A DNA stretch of 64,000 nt from Loxodes magnus (GCA_946699065.1 CAMPDV010002386.1:1-64000); one strand, 5' to 3'; counted from the first letter of the stretch, positions 1 to 13,800 are shown. Translations and numbers: made by a program. The notes: generated by a model not told the origin, from the sequence alone.

Positions 1-80
1 TATGATCTTCAGACTCTTTTACTTCTTTTTCACTTCACTGTTCTTATAAATCTAATCTCCCTCATTTTATTACTTTCAAT
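1..80 (+). repeat. Variant monomer, 'acttctttttcacttc' type
   Basis: The usual acttgcttttctacttc is replaced by acttctttttcacttc, one base shorter. This variant is common in the first ~8.4 kb, nearly absent from about 9 to 28.8 kb apart from a copy near 20,540, and common again from 28.9 to about 50 kb. It is usually followed by a monomer with agatttttat (here 81-160). The two variants therefore move together as a dimer, which is useful for tracing block duplications. Confidence 0.8.
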
Positions 81-325
81 TATGATCTTCAGATTTTTAT
101 ACTTGCTTTTCTACTTCACTTTTCTTTGAAATCTCATCTCTCTCATTTATTACTTTCATATATGATCTTCAGACTCTTTTACTTGCTTTTCTACCTCACT
201 TTTCTTATAAATCTAATCTCTTTCTCATTTTATTACTTTCAATTATGATCTTCAGACTTTTTTACTTGCTTTTTCTACTTCACTGTTCTTATAAATCTAA
301 TCTCTCTCATTTTATTACTTTCAAT

Positions 326-406
326 TATGATCTTCAGACTCTTTTACTTGCTTTTCTACTTCACTGTTCTTTGAAATCTCATCTCTCTCATTTTATTACT
401 TTCAAT
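326..406 (+). repeat. Reference 81-bp monomer (commonest form)
   Basis: This copy shows the commonest form. By my count it has 41 T, 19 C, 16 A and 5 G, so it is about 30% G+C and 74% pyrimidine on this strand. It contains one GATC site at its start and no CpG. The length is a multiple of three, and one + strand frame has no stop, giving a 27-residue repeating translation (KSHLSHFITFNYDLQ followed by TLLLAFLLHCSL). I regard this as a by-product of length and composition, not a coding signal. Confidence 0.9.
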
Positions 407-1294
407 TATGATCTTCAGATTTTTATACTTGCTTTTCTACTTCACTGTTCTTTGAAATCTCATCTCTCTCATTTATTACTTTCATATATGATCTTCAGAC
501 TCTTTTACTTGCTTTTCTACTTCACTTTTCTTTGAAATCTCATCTCTTTCTCATTTTATTACTTTCATATATGATCTTCAGACTCTTTTACTTCTTTTTC
601 ACTTCACTGTTCTTATAAATCTAATCTCTCTCATTTTATTACTTTCAATTATGATCTTCAGATTTTTATACTTGCTTTTCTACTTCACTTTTCTTTGAAA
701 TCTCATCTCTCTAATTTTATTACTTTCATTTATGATCTTCAGACTCTTTTACTTGCTTTTCTACTTCACTGTTCTTATAAATCTAATCTCTCTCATTTAT
801 TACTTTCATATATGATCTTCAGACTCTTTTACTTCTTTTTCACTTCACTTTTCTTTGAAATCTCATCTCTCTCATTTTATTACTTTCAATTATGATCTTC
901 AGACTCTTTTACTTTCTTTTCTACTTCACTGTTCTTTGAAATCTCATCTCTTTCTCATTTTATGACTTTCATATATTATCTTCAGACTCTTTTACTTGCT
1001 TTTCTACTTCATTGTTCTTTGAAATCTCATCTCTCTCATTTTATTACTTTCAATTATGATCTTCAGACTCTTTTACTTGCTTTTCTACTTCACTGTTCTT
1101 ATAAATCTAATCTCTCTCATTTATTACTTTCAATTATGATCTTCAGACTCTTTTACTTGCTTTTCTACTTCACTGTTCTTATAAATCTAATCTCTCTCAT
1201 TTATTACTTTCAATTATGATCTTCAGACTCTTTTACTTGCTTTTCTACTTCACTTTTCTTATAAATCTAATCTCTCACATTTATTACTTTCATA

Positions 1295-1373
1295 TATGAT
1301 CTTCAGATTTCTTTGCTTTTCTACTTCACTGTTCTTTGAAATTTCATCTCTTTCTCATTTTATTACTTTCAAT
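1295..1373 (+). repeat. Variant monomer, 'agatttctttgc' 4-bp deletion type
   Basis: The stretch agactcttttacttgc is shortened to agatttctttgc, a net loss of 4 bp. This copy is 79 bp only because it also carries the +2 'ctctttctc' insertion. The variant recurs dozens of times in the array, nearly always after a monomer with the cttataaatctaatc variant and the 'catttatt' one-base deletion. It is thus a fixed part of the higher-order units. It breaks the 81-bp frame and ends many apparent open frames. Confidence 0.8.
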
Positions 1374-2752
1374 TATGATCTTCAGACTCTTTTACTTGCT
1401 TTTCTACTTCACTTTTCTTTGAAATCTCATCTCTCTCATTTTATTACTTTCAATTATGATCTTCAGACTCTTTTACTTGCTTTTCTACTTCACTGTTCTT
1501 TGAAATCTCATCTCTCTCATTTTATTACTTTCAATTATGATCTTTAGACTCTTTTACTTGCTTTTCTACTTCACTGTTCTTTGAAATCTAATCTCTCTCA
1601 TTTTATTACTTTCAATTATGATCTTCAGACTCTTTTACTTGCTTTTCTACTTCAATGTTCTTTGAAATCTCATCTCTCTCATTTTATGACTTTCAATTAT
1701 GATCTTCAGACTCTTTTACTTCTTTTTCACTTCACTGTTCTTATAAATCTAATCTCTCTCATTTTATTACTTTCAATTATGATCTTCAGATTTTTATACT
1801 TGCTTTTCTACTTCACTTTTCTTTGAAATCTCATCTCTCTCATTTTATTACTTTCAATTATGATCTTTAGACTCTTTTACTTGCTTTTCTACTTCACTGT
1901 TCTTTGAAATCTCATCTCTTTCATTTTATGACTTTCATATATGATCTTCAGACTCTTTTACTTGCTTTTTCTACTTCACTGTTCTTTGAAATCTCATCTC
2001 TCTCATTTTATTACTTTCAATTATGATCTTCAGACTCTTTTACTTCTTTTTCACTTCACTGTTCTTATAAATCTAATCTCTCTCATTTTATTACTTTCAA
2101 TTATGATCTTCAGATTTTTATACTTGCTTTTCTACTTCACTTTTCTTTGAAATCTCATCTCTCTCATTTATTACTTTCATATATGATCTTCAGACTCTTT
2201 TACTTGCTTTTCTACCTCACTTTTCTTTGAAATCTCATCTCTTTCTCATTTTATTACTTTCAATTATGATCTTCAGACTCTTTTACTTGCTTTTTCTACT
2301 TCACTGTTCTTATAAATCTAATCTCTCTCATTTTATTACTTTCAATTATGATCTTCAGACTCTTTTACTTGCTTTTCTACTTCACTGTTCTTTGAAATCT
2401 CATCTCTCTCATTTTATTACTTTCAATTATGATCTTCAGATTTTTATACTTGCTTTTCTACTTCACTTTTCTTTGAAATCTCATCTCTCTCATTTTATTA
2501 CTTTCATATATGATCTTCAGACTCTTTTACTTGCTTTTCTACTTCACTTTTCTTTGAAATCTCATCTCTTTCTCATTTTATTACTTTCATATATGATCTT
2601 CAGACTCTTTTACTTCTTTTTCACTTCACTGTTCTTATAAATCTAATCTCTCTCATTTTATTACTTTCAATTATGATCTTCAGATTTTTATACTTGCTTT
2701 TCTACTTCACTTTTCTTTGAAATCTCATCTCTCTAATTTTATTACTTTCATT

Positions 2753-5350
2753 TATGATCTTCAGACTCTTTTACTTGCTTTTCTACTTCACTGTTCTTAT
2801 AAATCTAATCTCTCTCATTTATTACTTTCATATATGATCTTCAGACTCTTTTACTTCTTTTTCACTTCACTTTTCTTTGAAATCTCATCTCTCTCATTTT
2901 ATTACTTTCAATTATGATCTTCAGACTCTTTTACTTGCTTTTCTACTTCACTGTTCTTTGAAATCTCATCTCTTTCTCATTTTATGACTTTCATATATTA
3001 TCTTCAGACTCTTTTACTTGCTTTTCTACTTCATTGTTCTTTGAAATCTCATCTCTCTCATTTTATTACTTTCAATTATGATCTTCAGACTCTTTTACTT
3101 GCTTTTCTACTTCACTGTTCTTATAAATCTAATCTCTCTCATTTATTACTTTCATATATGATCTTCAGACTCTTTTACTTGCTTTTCTACTTCACTGTTC
3201 TTATAAATCTAATCTCTCTCATTTATTACTTTCAATTATGATCTTCAGACTCTTTTACTTGCTTTTCTACTTCACTTTTCTTATAAATCTAATCTCTCAC
3301 ATTTATTACTTTCATATATGATCTTCAGATTTCTTTGCTTTTCTACTTCACTGTTCTTTGAAATTTCATCTCTTTCTCATTTTATTACTTTCAATTATGA
3401 TCTTCAGACTCTTTTACTTGCTTTTCTACTTCACTTTTCTTTGAAATCTCATCTCTCTCATTTTATTACTTTCAATTATGATCTTCAGACTCTTTTACTT
3501 GCTTTTCTACTTCACTGTTCTTTGAAATCTCATCTCTCTCATTTTATTACTTTCAATTATGATCTTTAGACTCTTTTACTTGCTTTTCTACTTCACTGTT
3601 CTTTGAAATCTCATCTCTCTCATTTTATTACTTTCAATTATGATCTTCAGACTCTTTTACTTGCTTTTCTACTTCAATGTTCTTTGAAATCTCATCTCTC
3701 TCATTTTATTACTTTCAATTATGATCTTTAGACTCTTTTACTTGCTTTTCTACTTCACTGTTCTTTGAAATCTCATCTCTCTCATTTTATTACTTTCAAT
3801 TATGATCTTCAGACTCTTTTACTTCTTTTTCACTTCACTTTTCTTATAAATCTAATCTCTCTCATTTTATTACTTTCAATTATGATCTTCAGATTTTTAT
3901 ACTTGCTTTTCTACTTCACTTTTCTTTGAAATCTCATCTCTCTCATTTTATTACTTTCAATTATGATCTTTAGACTCTTTTACTTGCTTTTCTACTTCAC
4001 TGTTCTTTGAAATCTCATCTCTTTCATTTTATGACTTTCATATATGATCTTCAGACTCTTTTACTTGCTTTTCTACTTCACTGTTCTTATAAATCTAATC
4101 TCTCTCATTTATTACTTTCATATATGATCTTCAGACTCTTTTACTTCTTTTTCACTTCACTTTTCTTTGAAATCTCATCTCTCTCATTTTATTACTTTCA
4201 ATTATGATCTTCAGACTCTTTTACTTGCTTTTCTACTTCACTGTTCTTTGAAATCTCATCTCTTTCTCATTTTATGACTTTCATATATTATCTTCAGACT
4301 CTTTTACTTGCTTTTCTACTTCATTGTTCTTTGAAATCTCATCTCTCTCATTTTATTACTTTCAATTATGATCTTCAGACTCTTTTACTTGCTTTTCTAC
4401 TTCACTGTTCTTATAAATCTAATCTCTCTCATTTATTACTTTCATATATGATCTTCAGACTCTTTTACTTGCTTTTCTACTTCACTGTTCTTATAAATCT
4501 AATCTCTCTCATTTATTACTTTCAATTATGATCTTCAGACTCTTTTACTTGCTTTTCTACTTCACTTTTCTTATAAATCTAATCTCTCACATTTATTACT
4601 TTCATATATGATCTTCAGATTTCTTTGCTTTTCTACTTCACTGTTCTTTGAAATTTCATCTCTTTCTCATTTTATTACTTTCAATTATGATCTTCAGACT
4701 CTTTTACTTGCTTTTCTACTTCACTTTTCTTTGAAATCTCATCTCTCTCATTTTATTACTTTCAATTATGATCTTCAGACTCTTTTACTTGCTTTTCTAC
4801 TTCACTGTTCTTTGAAATCTCATCTCTCTCATTTTATTACTTTCAATTATGATCTTTAGACTCTTTTACTTGCTTTTCTACTTCACTGTTCTTTGAAATC
4901 TCATCTCTCTCATTTTATTACTTTCAATTATGATCTTCAGACTCTTTTACTTGCTTTTCTACTTCAATGTTCTTTGAAATCTCATCTCTCTCATTTTATT
5001 ACTTTCAATTATGATCTTTAGACTCTTTTACTTGCTTTTCTACTTCACTGTTCTTTGAAATCTCATCTCTCTCATTTTATTACTTTCAATTATGATCTTC
5101 AGACTCTTTTACTTCTTTTTCACTTCACTTTTCTTATAAATCTAATCTCTCTCATTTTATTACTTTCAATTATGATCTTCAGATTTTTATACTTGCTTTT
5201 CTACTTCACTTTTCTTTGAAATCTCATCTCTCTCATTTTATTACTTTCAATTATGATCTTTAGACTCTTTTACTTGCTTTTCTACTTCACTGTTCTTTGA
5301 AATCTCATCTCTTTCATTTTATGACTTTCATATATGATCTTCAGACTCTT
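2753..5350 (+). repeat. Higher-order repeat, 1,290-bp unit in two tandem copies
   Basis: Monomer variants at 2,753-4,042 recur in the same order at 4,043 to about 5,350 with constant spacing of 1,290 bp (2,984 with 4,274; 3,318 with 4,608; 3,569 with 4,859). This unit of about 16 monomers overlaps the 2,022-bp repeat, so it was copied after or across it. The copies break register near 5,350, where the later one has an extra T in cttgctttttctac. Confidence 0.8.
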
Positions 5351-5495
5351 TTACTTGCTTTTTCTACTTCACTGTTCTTATAAATCTAATCTCTCTCATT
5401 TTATTACTTTCAATTATGATCTTCAGACTCTTTTACTTGCTTTTCTACTTCACTGTTCTTTGAAATCTCATCTCTCTCATTTTATTACTTTCATA

Positions 5496-5575
5496 TATGA
5501 TCTTCAGACTCTTTTACACACTATTCTACTTCACTTTTCTTTGAAATCTCATCTCTCTCATTTATTACTTTCAAT
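5496..5575 (+). repeat. Variant monomer, 'acacactattctac' type
   Basis: The segment acttgcttttctac is replaced by acacactattctac, four clustered substitutions with no length change. I see the same cluster near 17,890, 20,462, 28,672, 31,082, 32,926, 35,344, 37,838, 39,774, 42,190, 44,843, 46,769, 48,777, 49,664, 60,508, 60,832 and 60,911. Clustered shared changes suggest a single origin followed by spread with larger blocks. Most copies fall at HOR-equivalent positions in the 28-50 kb domain. Confidence 0.75.
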
Positions 5576-6059
5576 TATGATCTTCAGACTCTTTTACTTC
5601 TTTTTCACTTCACTGTTCTTATAAATCTAATCTCTCTCATTTTATTACTTTCAATTATGATCTTCAGACTCTTTTACTTGCTTTTCTACTTCACTTTTCT
5701 TATAAATCTCATCTCTCTCATTTTATTACTTTCAATTATGATCTTTAGACTCTTTTACTTGCTTTTCTACTTCACTTTTCTTATAAATCTCATCTCTCTC
5801 ATTTTATTACTTTCAATTATGATCTTCAGACTCTTTTACTTCTTTTTCACTTCACTGTTCTTATAAATCTAATCTCTCTCATTTTATTACTTTCAATTAT
5901 GATCTTCAGATTTTTATACTTGCTTTTCTACTTCACTTTTCTTTGAAATCTCATCTCTCTCATTTTATTACTTTCAATTATGATCTTTAGACTCTTTTAC
6001 TTGCTTTTCTACTTCACTTTTCTTATAAATCTAATCTCTCTCATTTATTACTTTCATAT

Positions 6060-7020
6060 ATGATCTTCAGATTTCTTTGCTTTTCTACTTCACTGTTCTT
6101 TGAAATCTCATCTCTTTCTCATTTTATTACTTTCAATTATGATCTTCAGACTCTTTTACTTGCTTTTCTACTTCACTGTTCTTATAAATCTAATCTCTCT
6201 CATTTATTACTTTCATATATGATCTTCAGACTCTTTTACTTGCTTTTCTACTTCACTGTTCTTTGAAATCTCATCTCTCTCATTTTATTACTTTCAATTA
6301 TGATCTTCAGACTCTTTTACTTGCTTTTCTACTTCAATGTTCTTTGAAATCTCATCTCTCTCATTTTATTACTTTCAATTATGATCTTTAGACTCTTTTA
6401 CTTGCTTTTCTACTTCACTGTTCTTTGAAATCTCATCTCTCTCATTTTATTACTTTCAATTATGATCTTCAGACTCTTTTACTTCTTTTTCACTTCACTT
6501 TTCTTATAAATCTAATCTCTCTCATTTTATTACTTTCAATTATGATCTTCAGACTCTTTTACTTCTTTTTCACTTCACTGTTCTTATAAATCTAATCTCT
6601 CTCATTTTATTACTTTCAATTATGATCTTCAGATTTTTATACTTGCTTTTCTACTTCACTTTTCTTTGAAATCTCATCTCTCTCATTTTATTACTTTCAA
6701 TTATGATCTTTAGACTCTTTTACTTGCTTTTCTACTTCACTTTTCTTATAAATCTAATCTCTCTCATTTATTACTTTCATATATGATCTTCAGATTTCTT
6801 TGCTTTTCTACTTCACTTTTCTTTGAAATCTCATCTCTCTCATTTATTACTTTCAATTATGATCTTCAGACTCTTTTACTTGCTTTTCTACTTCACTGTT
6901 CTTATAAATCTAATCTCTCTCATTTATTACTTTCATATATGATCTTCAGACTCTTTTACTTGCTTTTCTACTTCACTGTTCTTTGAAATCTCATCTCTCT
7001 CATTTTATTACTTTCAATTA
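6060..7020 (+). repeat. Higher-order repeat, ~720-bp spacing (about 9 monomers)
   Basis: A run starting with the 'agatttctttgc' monomer at about 6,060 recurs at about 6,783, and the order of variants matches on past 6,266/6,986. Spacing changes from 723 to 720 bp because the first copy has the longer ctctttctcatttta form and the second the ctctctcattta form. Monomers further on keep the same order to about 6,480/7,200, then diverge. Confidence 0.65.
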
Positions 7021-8869
7021 TGATCTTCAGACTCTTTTACTTGCTTTTCTACTTCAATGTTCTTTGAAATCTCATCTCTCTCATTTTATTACTTTCAATT
7101 ATGATCTTTAGACTCTTTTACTTGCTTTTCTACTTCACTGTTCTTTGAAATCTCATCTCTCTCATTTTATTACTTTCAATTATGATCTTCAGACTCTTTT
7201 ACTTCTTTTTCACTTCACTTTTCTTATAAATCTAATCTCTCTCATTTTATTACTTTCAATTATGATCTTCAGATTTTTATACTTGCTTTTCTACTTCACT
7301 TTTCTTTGAAATCTCATCTCTCTCATTTTATTACTTTCAATTATGATCTTTAGACTCTTTTACTTGCTTTTCTACTTCACTGTTCTTTGAAATCTCATCT
7401 CTTTCATTTTATGACTTTCATATATGATCTTCAGACTCTTTTACTTGCTTTTTCTACTTCACTGTTCTTATAAATCTAATCTCTCTCATTTTATTACTTT
7501 CAATTATGATCTTCAGACTCTTTTACTTGCTTTTCTACTTCACTTTTCTTATAAATCTCATCTCTCTCATTTTATTACTTTCAATTATGATCTTCAGACT
7601 CTTTTACTTCTTTTTCACTTCACTGTTCTTATAAATCTAATCTCTCTCATTTTATTACTTTCAATTATGATCTTCAGATTTTTATACTTGCTTTTCTACT
7701 TCACTTTTCTTTGAAATCTCATCTCTCTCATTTTATTACTTTCAATTATGATCTTTAGACTCTTTTACTTGCTTTTCTACTTCACTTTTCTTATAAATCT
7801 AATCTCTCTCATTTATTACTTTCATATATGATCTTCAGATTTCTTTGCTTTTCTACTTCACTGTTCTTTGAAATCTCATCTCTTTCTCATTTTATTACTT
7901 TCAATTATGATCTTCAGACTCTTTTACTTGTTTTTACTTCACTGTTCTTTGAAATCTCATCTCTTTCTCATTTTATGACTTTCATATATTATCTTCAGAC
8001 TCTTTTACTTGCTTTTGTACTTCATTGTTCTTTGAAATCTCATCTCTCTCATTTTATCACTTTCAATTATGATCTTCAGACTCTTTTACTTGCTTTTCTA
8101 CTTCACTTTTCTTTGAAATCTCATCTCTCTCATTTTATTACTTTCAATTATGATCTTCAGACTCTTTTACTTGCTTTTCTACTTCAATGTTCTTTGAAAT
8201 CTCATCTCTCTCATTTTATTACTTTCAATTATGATCTTCAGACTCTTTTACTTGCTTTTCTACTTCACTTTTCTTATAAATCTCATCTCTCTCATTTATT
8301 ACTTTCAATTATGATCTTCAGACTCTTTTACTTCTTTTTCACTTCACTGTTCTTATAAATCTAATCTCTCTCATTTTATTACTTTCAATTATGATCTTCA
8401 GATTTTTATACTTGCTTTTCTACTTCACTTTTCTTTGAAATCTCATCTCTCTCATTTTATTACTTTCAATTATGATCTTTAGACTCTTTTACTTGCTTTT
8501 CTACTTCACTTTTCTTATAAATCTAATCTCTCTCATTTATTACTTTCATATATGATCTTCAGATTTCTTTGCTTTTCTACTTCACTTTTCTTTGAAATCT
8601 CATCTCTCTCATTTATTACTTTCATATATGATCTTCAGACTCTTTTACTTGCTTTTCTACTTCACTGTTCTTATAAATCTAATCTCTCTCATTTATTACT
8701 TTCATATATGATCTTCAGACTCTTTTACTTGCTTTTCTACTTCACTTTTCTTATAAATCTAATCTCTTTCTCATTTTATTACTTTCAATTATGATCTTCA
8801 GACTCTTTTACTTGCTTTTCTACTTCACTTTTCTTTGAAATCTCATCTCTCTCATTTTATTACTTTCAA

Positions 8870-10869
8870 TTATGATCTTCAGACTCTTTTACTTGCTTTT
8901 CTACTTCACTTTTCTTTGAAATCTCATCTCTCTCGTTTTATTACTTTCAATTATGATCTTTAGACTCTTTTACTGCTTTTCTACTTCACTTTTCTTATAA
9001 ATCTAATCTCTCTCATTTATTACTTTCATATATGATCTTCAGATTTCTTTGCTTTTCTACTTCACTGTTCTTTGAAATCTCATCTCTTTCTCATTTTATT
9101 ACTTTCAATTATGATCTTCAGACTCTTTTACTTGCTTTTCTACTTCACTTTTCTTTGAAATCTCATCTCTTTCTCATTTTATTACTTTCAATTATGATCT
9201 TCAGACTCTTTTACTTGCTTTTCTACTTCACTGTTCTTTGAAATCTCATCTCTCTCATTTTATTACTTTCAATTATGATCTTTAGACTCTTTTACTTGCT
9301 TTTCTACTTCACTGTTCTTTGAAATCGCATCTCTTTCTCATTTTATTACTTTCAATTATGATCTTCAGACTCTTTTACTTGCTTTTCTACTTCAATGTTC
9401 TTTGAAATCTAATCTCTCTCATTTATTACTTTCATATATGATCTTCAGATTTCTTTGCTTTTCTACTTCACTGTTCTTTGAAATCTCATCTCTTTCTCAT
9501 TTTATTACTTTCAATTATGATCTTCAGACTCTTTTACTTGCTTTTCTACTTCACTGTTCTTTGAAATCTCATCTCTTTCTCATTTTATTACTTTCAATTA
9601 TGATCTTCAGACTCTTTTACTTGCTTTTCTACTTCATTGTTCTTTGAAATCTCATCTCTCTCATTTTATCACTTTCAATTATGATCTTCAGACTCTTTTA
9701 CTTGCTTTTCTACTTCACTGTTCTTATAAATCTAATCTCTCTCATTTATTACTTTCATATATGATCTTCAGACTCTTTTACTTGCTTTTCTACTTCACTG
9801 TTCTTATAAATCTAATCTCTCTCATTTATTACTTTCATATATGATCTTCAGACTCTTTTACTTGCTTTTCTACTTCACTTTTCTTTGAAATCTCATCTCT
9901 CTCATTTTATTACTTTCAATTATGATCTTCAGACTCTTTTACTTGCTTTTCTACTTCACTGTTCTTTGAAATCTCATCTCTCTCATTTTATGACTTTCAA
10001 TTATGATCTTCAGACTCTTTTACTTGCTTTTCTACTTCACTGTTCTTTGAAATCTCATCTCTCTCATTTTATTACTTTCAATTATGATCTTTAGACTCTT
10101 TTACTTGCTTTTCTACTTCACTGTTCTTTGAAATCTCATCTCTCTCATTTATTACTTTCATATATGATCTTCAGATTTCTTTGCTTTTCTACTTCACTGT
10201 TCTTTGAAATCTCATCTCTTTCTCATTTTATTACTTTCAATTATGATCTTCAGACTCTTTTACTTGCTTTTCTACTTCACTGTTCTTTGAAATCTCATCT
10301 CTTTCTCATTTTATTACTTTCAATTATGATCTTCAGACTCTTTTACTTGCTTTTCTACTTCACTTTTCTTTGAAATCTCATCTCTCTCGTTTTATTACTT
10401 TCAATTATGATCTTTAGACTCTTTTACTGCTTTTCTACTTCACTTTTCTTATAAATCTAATCTCTCTCATTTATTACTTTCATATATGATCTTCAGATTT
10501 CTTTGCTTTTCTACTTCACTGTTCTTTGAAATCTCATCTCTTTCTCATTTTATTACTTTCAATTATGATCTTCAGACTCTTTTACTTGCTTTTCTACTTC
10601 ACTTTTCTTTGAAATCTCATCTCTTTCTCATTTTATTACTTTCAATTATGATCTTCAGACTCTTTTACTTGCTTTTCTACTTCACTGTTCTTTGAAATCT
10701 CATCTCTCTCATTTTATTACTTTCAATTATGATCTTTAGACTCTTTTACTTGCTTTTCTACTTCACTGTTCTTTGAAATCGCATCTCTTTCTCATTTTAT
10801 TACTTTCAATTATGATCTTCAGACTCTTTTACTTGCTTTTCTACTTCAATGTTCTTTGAAATCTAATCT
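8870..10869 (+). repeat. Block duplication, 1,454-bp spacing, tagged by rare single-base variants
   Basis: About 546 bp at 8,870-9,415 recur at 10,324-10,869. Two rare CpG-creating changes occur in both copies at the same spacing: tctcgtttt (8,934 and 10,388) and aaatcgcatc (9,326 and 10,780). A rare one-base loss, ttttactgctttt, is also shared (near 8,972 and 10,426). Three private markers at one fixed distance make this a copy by descent rather than chance sharing of common variants. Confidence 0.85.
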
Positions 10870-13800
10870 CTCTCATTTTATTACTTTCAATTATGATCTT
10901 CAGACTCTTTTACTTGCTTTTCTACTTCAATGTTCTTTGAAATCTCATCTCTCTCATTTTATTACTTTCAATTATGATCTTCAGACTCTTTTACTTGCTT
11001 TTCTACTTCACTGTTCTTTGAAATCTCATCTCTTTCTCATTTTATTACTTTCAATTATGATCTTCAGACTCTTTTACTTGCTTTTTCTACTTCACTGTTC
11101 TTATAAATCTAATCTCTCTCATTTTATCACTTTCAATTATGATCTTCAGACTCTTTTACTTGCTTTTCTACTTCACTGTTCTTTGAAATCTCATCTCTTT
11201 CTCATTTTATGACTTTCATATATTATCTTCAGACTCTTTAACTTGCTTTTCTACTTCATTGTTCTTTGAAATCTCATCTCTCTCATTTTATTACTTTCAA
11301 TTATGATCTTCAGACTCTTTTACTTGCTTTTCTACTTCACTGTTCTTATAAATCTAATCTCTCTCATTTATTACTTTCATATATGATCTTCAGACTCTTT
11401 TACTTGCTTTTCTACTTCACTGTTCTTATAAATCTAATCTCTCTCATTTATTACTTTCATATATGATCTTCAGACTCTTTTACTTGCTTTTCTACTTCAT
11501 TGTTCTTTGAAATCTCATCTCTCTCATTTTATGACTTTCATATATTATCTTCAGACTCTTTTACTTGCTTTTCTACTTCATTGTTCTTTGAAATCTCATC
11601 TCTCTCATTTTATTACTTTCAATTATGATCTTTAGACTCTTTTACTTGCTTTTCTACTTCACTGTTCTTTGAAATCTCATCTCTCTCATTTTATTACTTT
11701 CAATTATGATCTTCAGACTCTTTTACTTGCTTTTCTACTTCAATGTTCTTTGAAATCTCATCTCTCTCATTTTATTACTTTCAATTATGATCTTCAGACT
11801 CTTTTACTTGCTTTTCTACCTCACTGTTCTTATAAATCTAATCTCTCTCATTTATTACTTTCATATATGATCTTCAGACTCTTTTACTTGCTTTTCTACT
11901 TCACTGTTCTTATAAATCTAATCTCTCTCATTTATTACTTTCATATATGATCTTCAGACTCTTTTACTTGCTTTTCTACTTCACTTTTCTTTGAAATCTC
12001 ATCTCTTTCTCATTTTATTACTTTCAATTATGATCTTCAGACTCTTTTACTTGCTTTTCTACTTCACTGTTCTTTGAAATCTCATCTCTTTCTCATTTTA
12101 TGACTTTCATATATTATCTTCAGACTCTTTAACTTGCTTTTCTACTTCATTGTTCTTTGAAATCTCATCTCTTTCTCATTTTATTACTTTCAATTATGAT
12201 CTTCAGACTCTTTTACTTGCTTTTCTACTTCACTGTTCTTTGAAATCTCATCTCTTTCTCATTTTATGACTTTCAATTATGATCTTCAGACTCTTTTACT
12301 TGCTTTTCTACTTCACTGTTCTTTGAAATCTCATCTCTCTCATTTTATTACTTTCAATTATGATCTTTAGACTCTTTTACTTGCTTTTCTACTTCACTGT
12401 TCTTTGAAATCTCATCTCTCTCATTTTATTACTTTCAATTATGATCTTCAGACTCTTTTACTTGCTTTTCTACTTCAATGTTCTTTGAAATCTCATCTCT
12501 CTCATTTTATTACTTTCAATTATGATCTTCAGACTCTTTTACTTGCTTTTCTACCTCACTGTTCTTATAAATCTAATCTCTCTCATTTATTACTTTCATA
12601 TATGATCTTCAGACTCTTTTACTTGCTTTTCTACTTCACTGTTCTTATAAATCTAATCTCTCTCATTTATTACTTTCATATATGATCTTCAGACTCTTTT
12701 ACTTGCTTTTCTACTTCACTTTTCTTTGAAATCTCATCTCTTTCTCATTTTATTACTTTCAATTATGATCTTCAGACTCTTTTACTTGCTTTTCTACTTC
12801 ACTGTTCTTTGAAATCTCATCTCTTTCTCATTTTATGACTTTCATATATTATCTTCAGACTCTTTAACTTGCTTTTCTACTTCATTGTTCTTTGAAATCT
12901 CATCTCTCTCATTTTATTACTTTCAATTATGATCTTCAGACTCTTTTACTTGCTTTTCTACTTCACTTTTCTTTGAAATCTCATCTCTCTCATTTTATTA
13001 CTTTCAATTATGATCTTCAGACTCTTTTACTTGCTTTTCTACTTCACTTTTCTTTGAAATCTCATCTCTCTCATTTTATTACTTTCAATTATGATCTTCA
13101 GACTCTTTTACTTGCTTTTCTACTTCACTTTTCTTATAAATCTAATCTCTCTCATTTATTACTTTCATATATGATCTTCAGATTTCTTTGCTTTTCTACT
13201 TCACTGTTCTTTGAAATCTCATCTCTTTCTCATTTTATTACTTTCAATTATGATCTTCAGACTCTTTTACTTGCTTTTCTACTTCACTTTTCTTTGAAAT
13301 CTCATCTCTCTCATTTTATTACTTTCAATTATGATCTTCAGACTCTTTTACTTGCTTTTCTACTTCAATGTTCTTTGAAATCTCATCTCTCTCATTTTAT
13401 TACTTTCAATTATGATCTTCAGACTCTTTTACTTGCTTTTCTACCTCACTGTTCTTATAAATCTAATCTCTCTCATTTATTACTTTCATATATGATCTTC
13501 AGATTTCTTTGCTTTTCTACTTCACTGTTCTTTGAAATCTCATCTCTTTCTCATTTTATTACTTTCAATTATGATCTTCAGACTCTTTTACTTGCTTTTC
13601 TACTTCACTTTTCTTTGAAATCTCATCTCTTTCATTTTATTACTTTCAATTATGATCTTCAGACTCTTTTACTTGCTTTTCTACTTCACTGTTCTTTGAA
13701 ATCTCATCTCTTTCTCATTTTATGACTTTCAATTATGATCTTCAGACTCTTTTACTTGCTTTTCTACTTCACTGTTCTTTGAAATCTCATCTCTCTCATT

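Larger units (their letters stand above)
1..3710 (+). repeat. Higher-order repeat, ~2,022-bp spacing (about 25 monomers)
   Basis: Position 1 matches position 2,022, and the order of monomer variants then stays in register to about 1,690/3,710 (for example 962 with 2,984 and 1,296 with 3,318, both 2,022 apart). The register changes by one base in between, where one copy has catttatt and the other cattttatt. This is a whole-block duplication of about 25 monomers, with the second copy incomplete. Confidence 0.8.
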
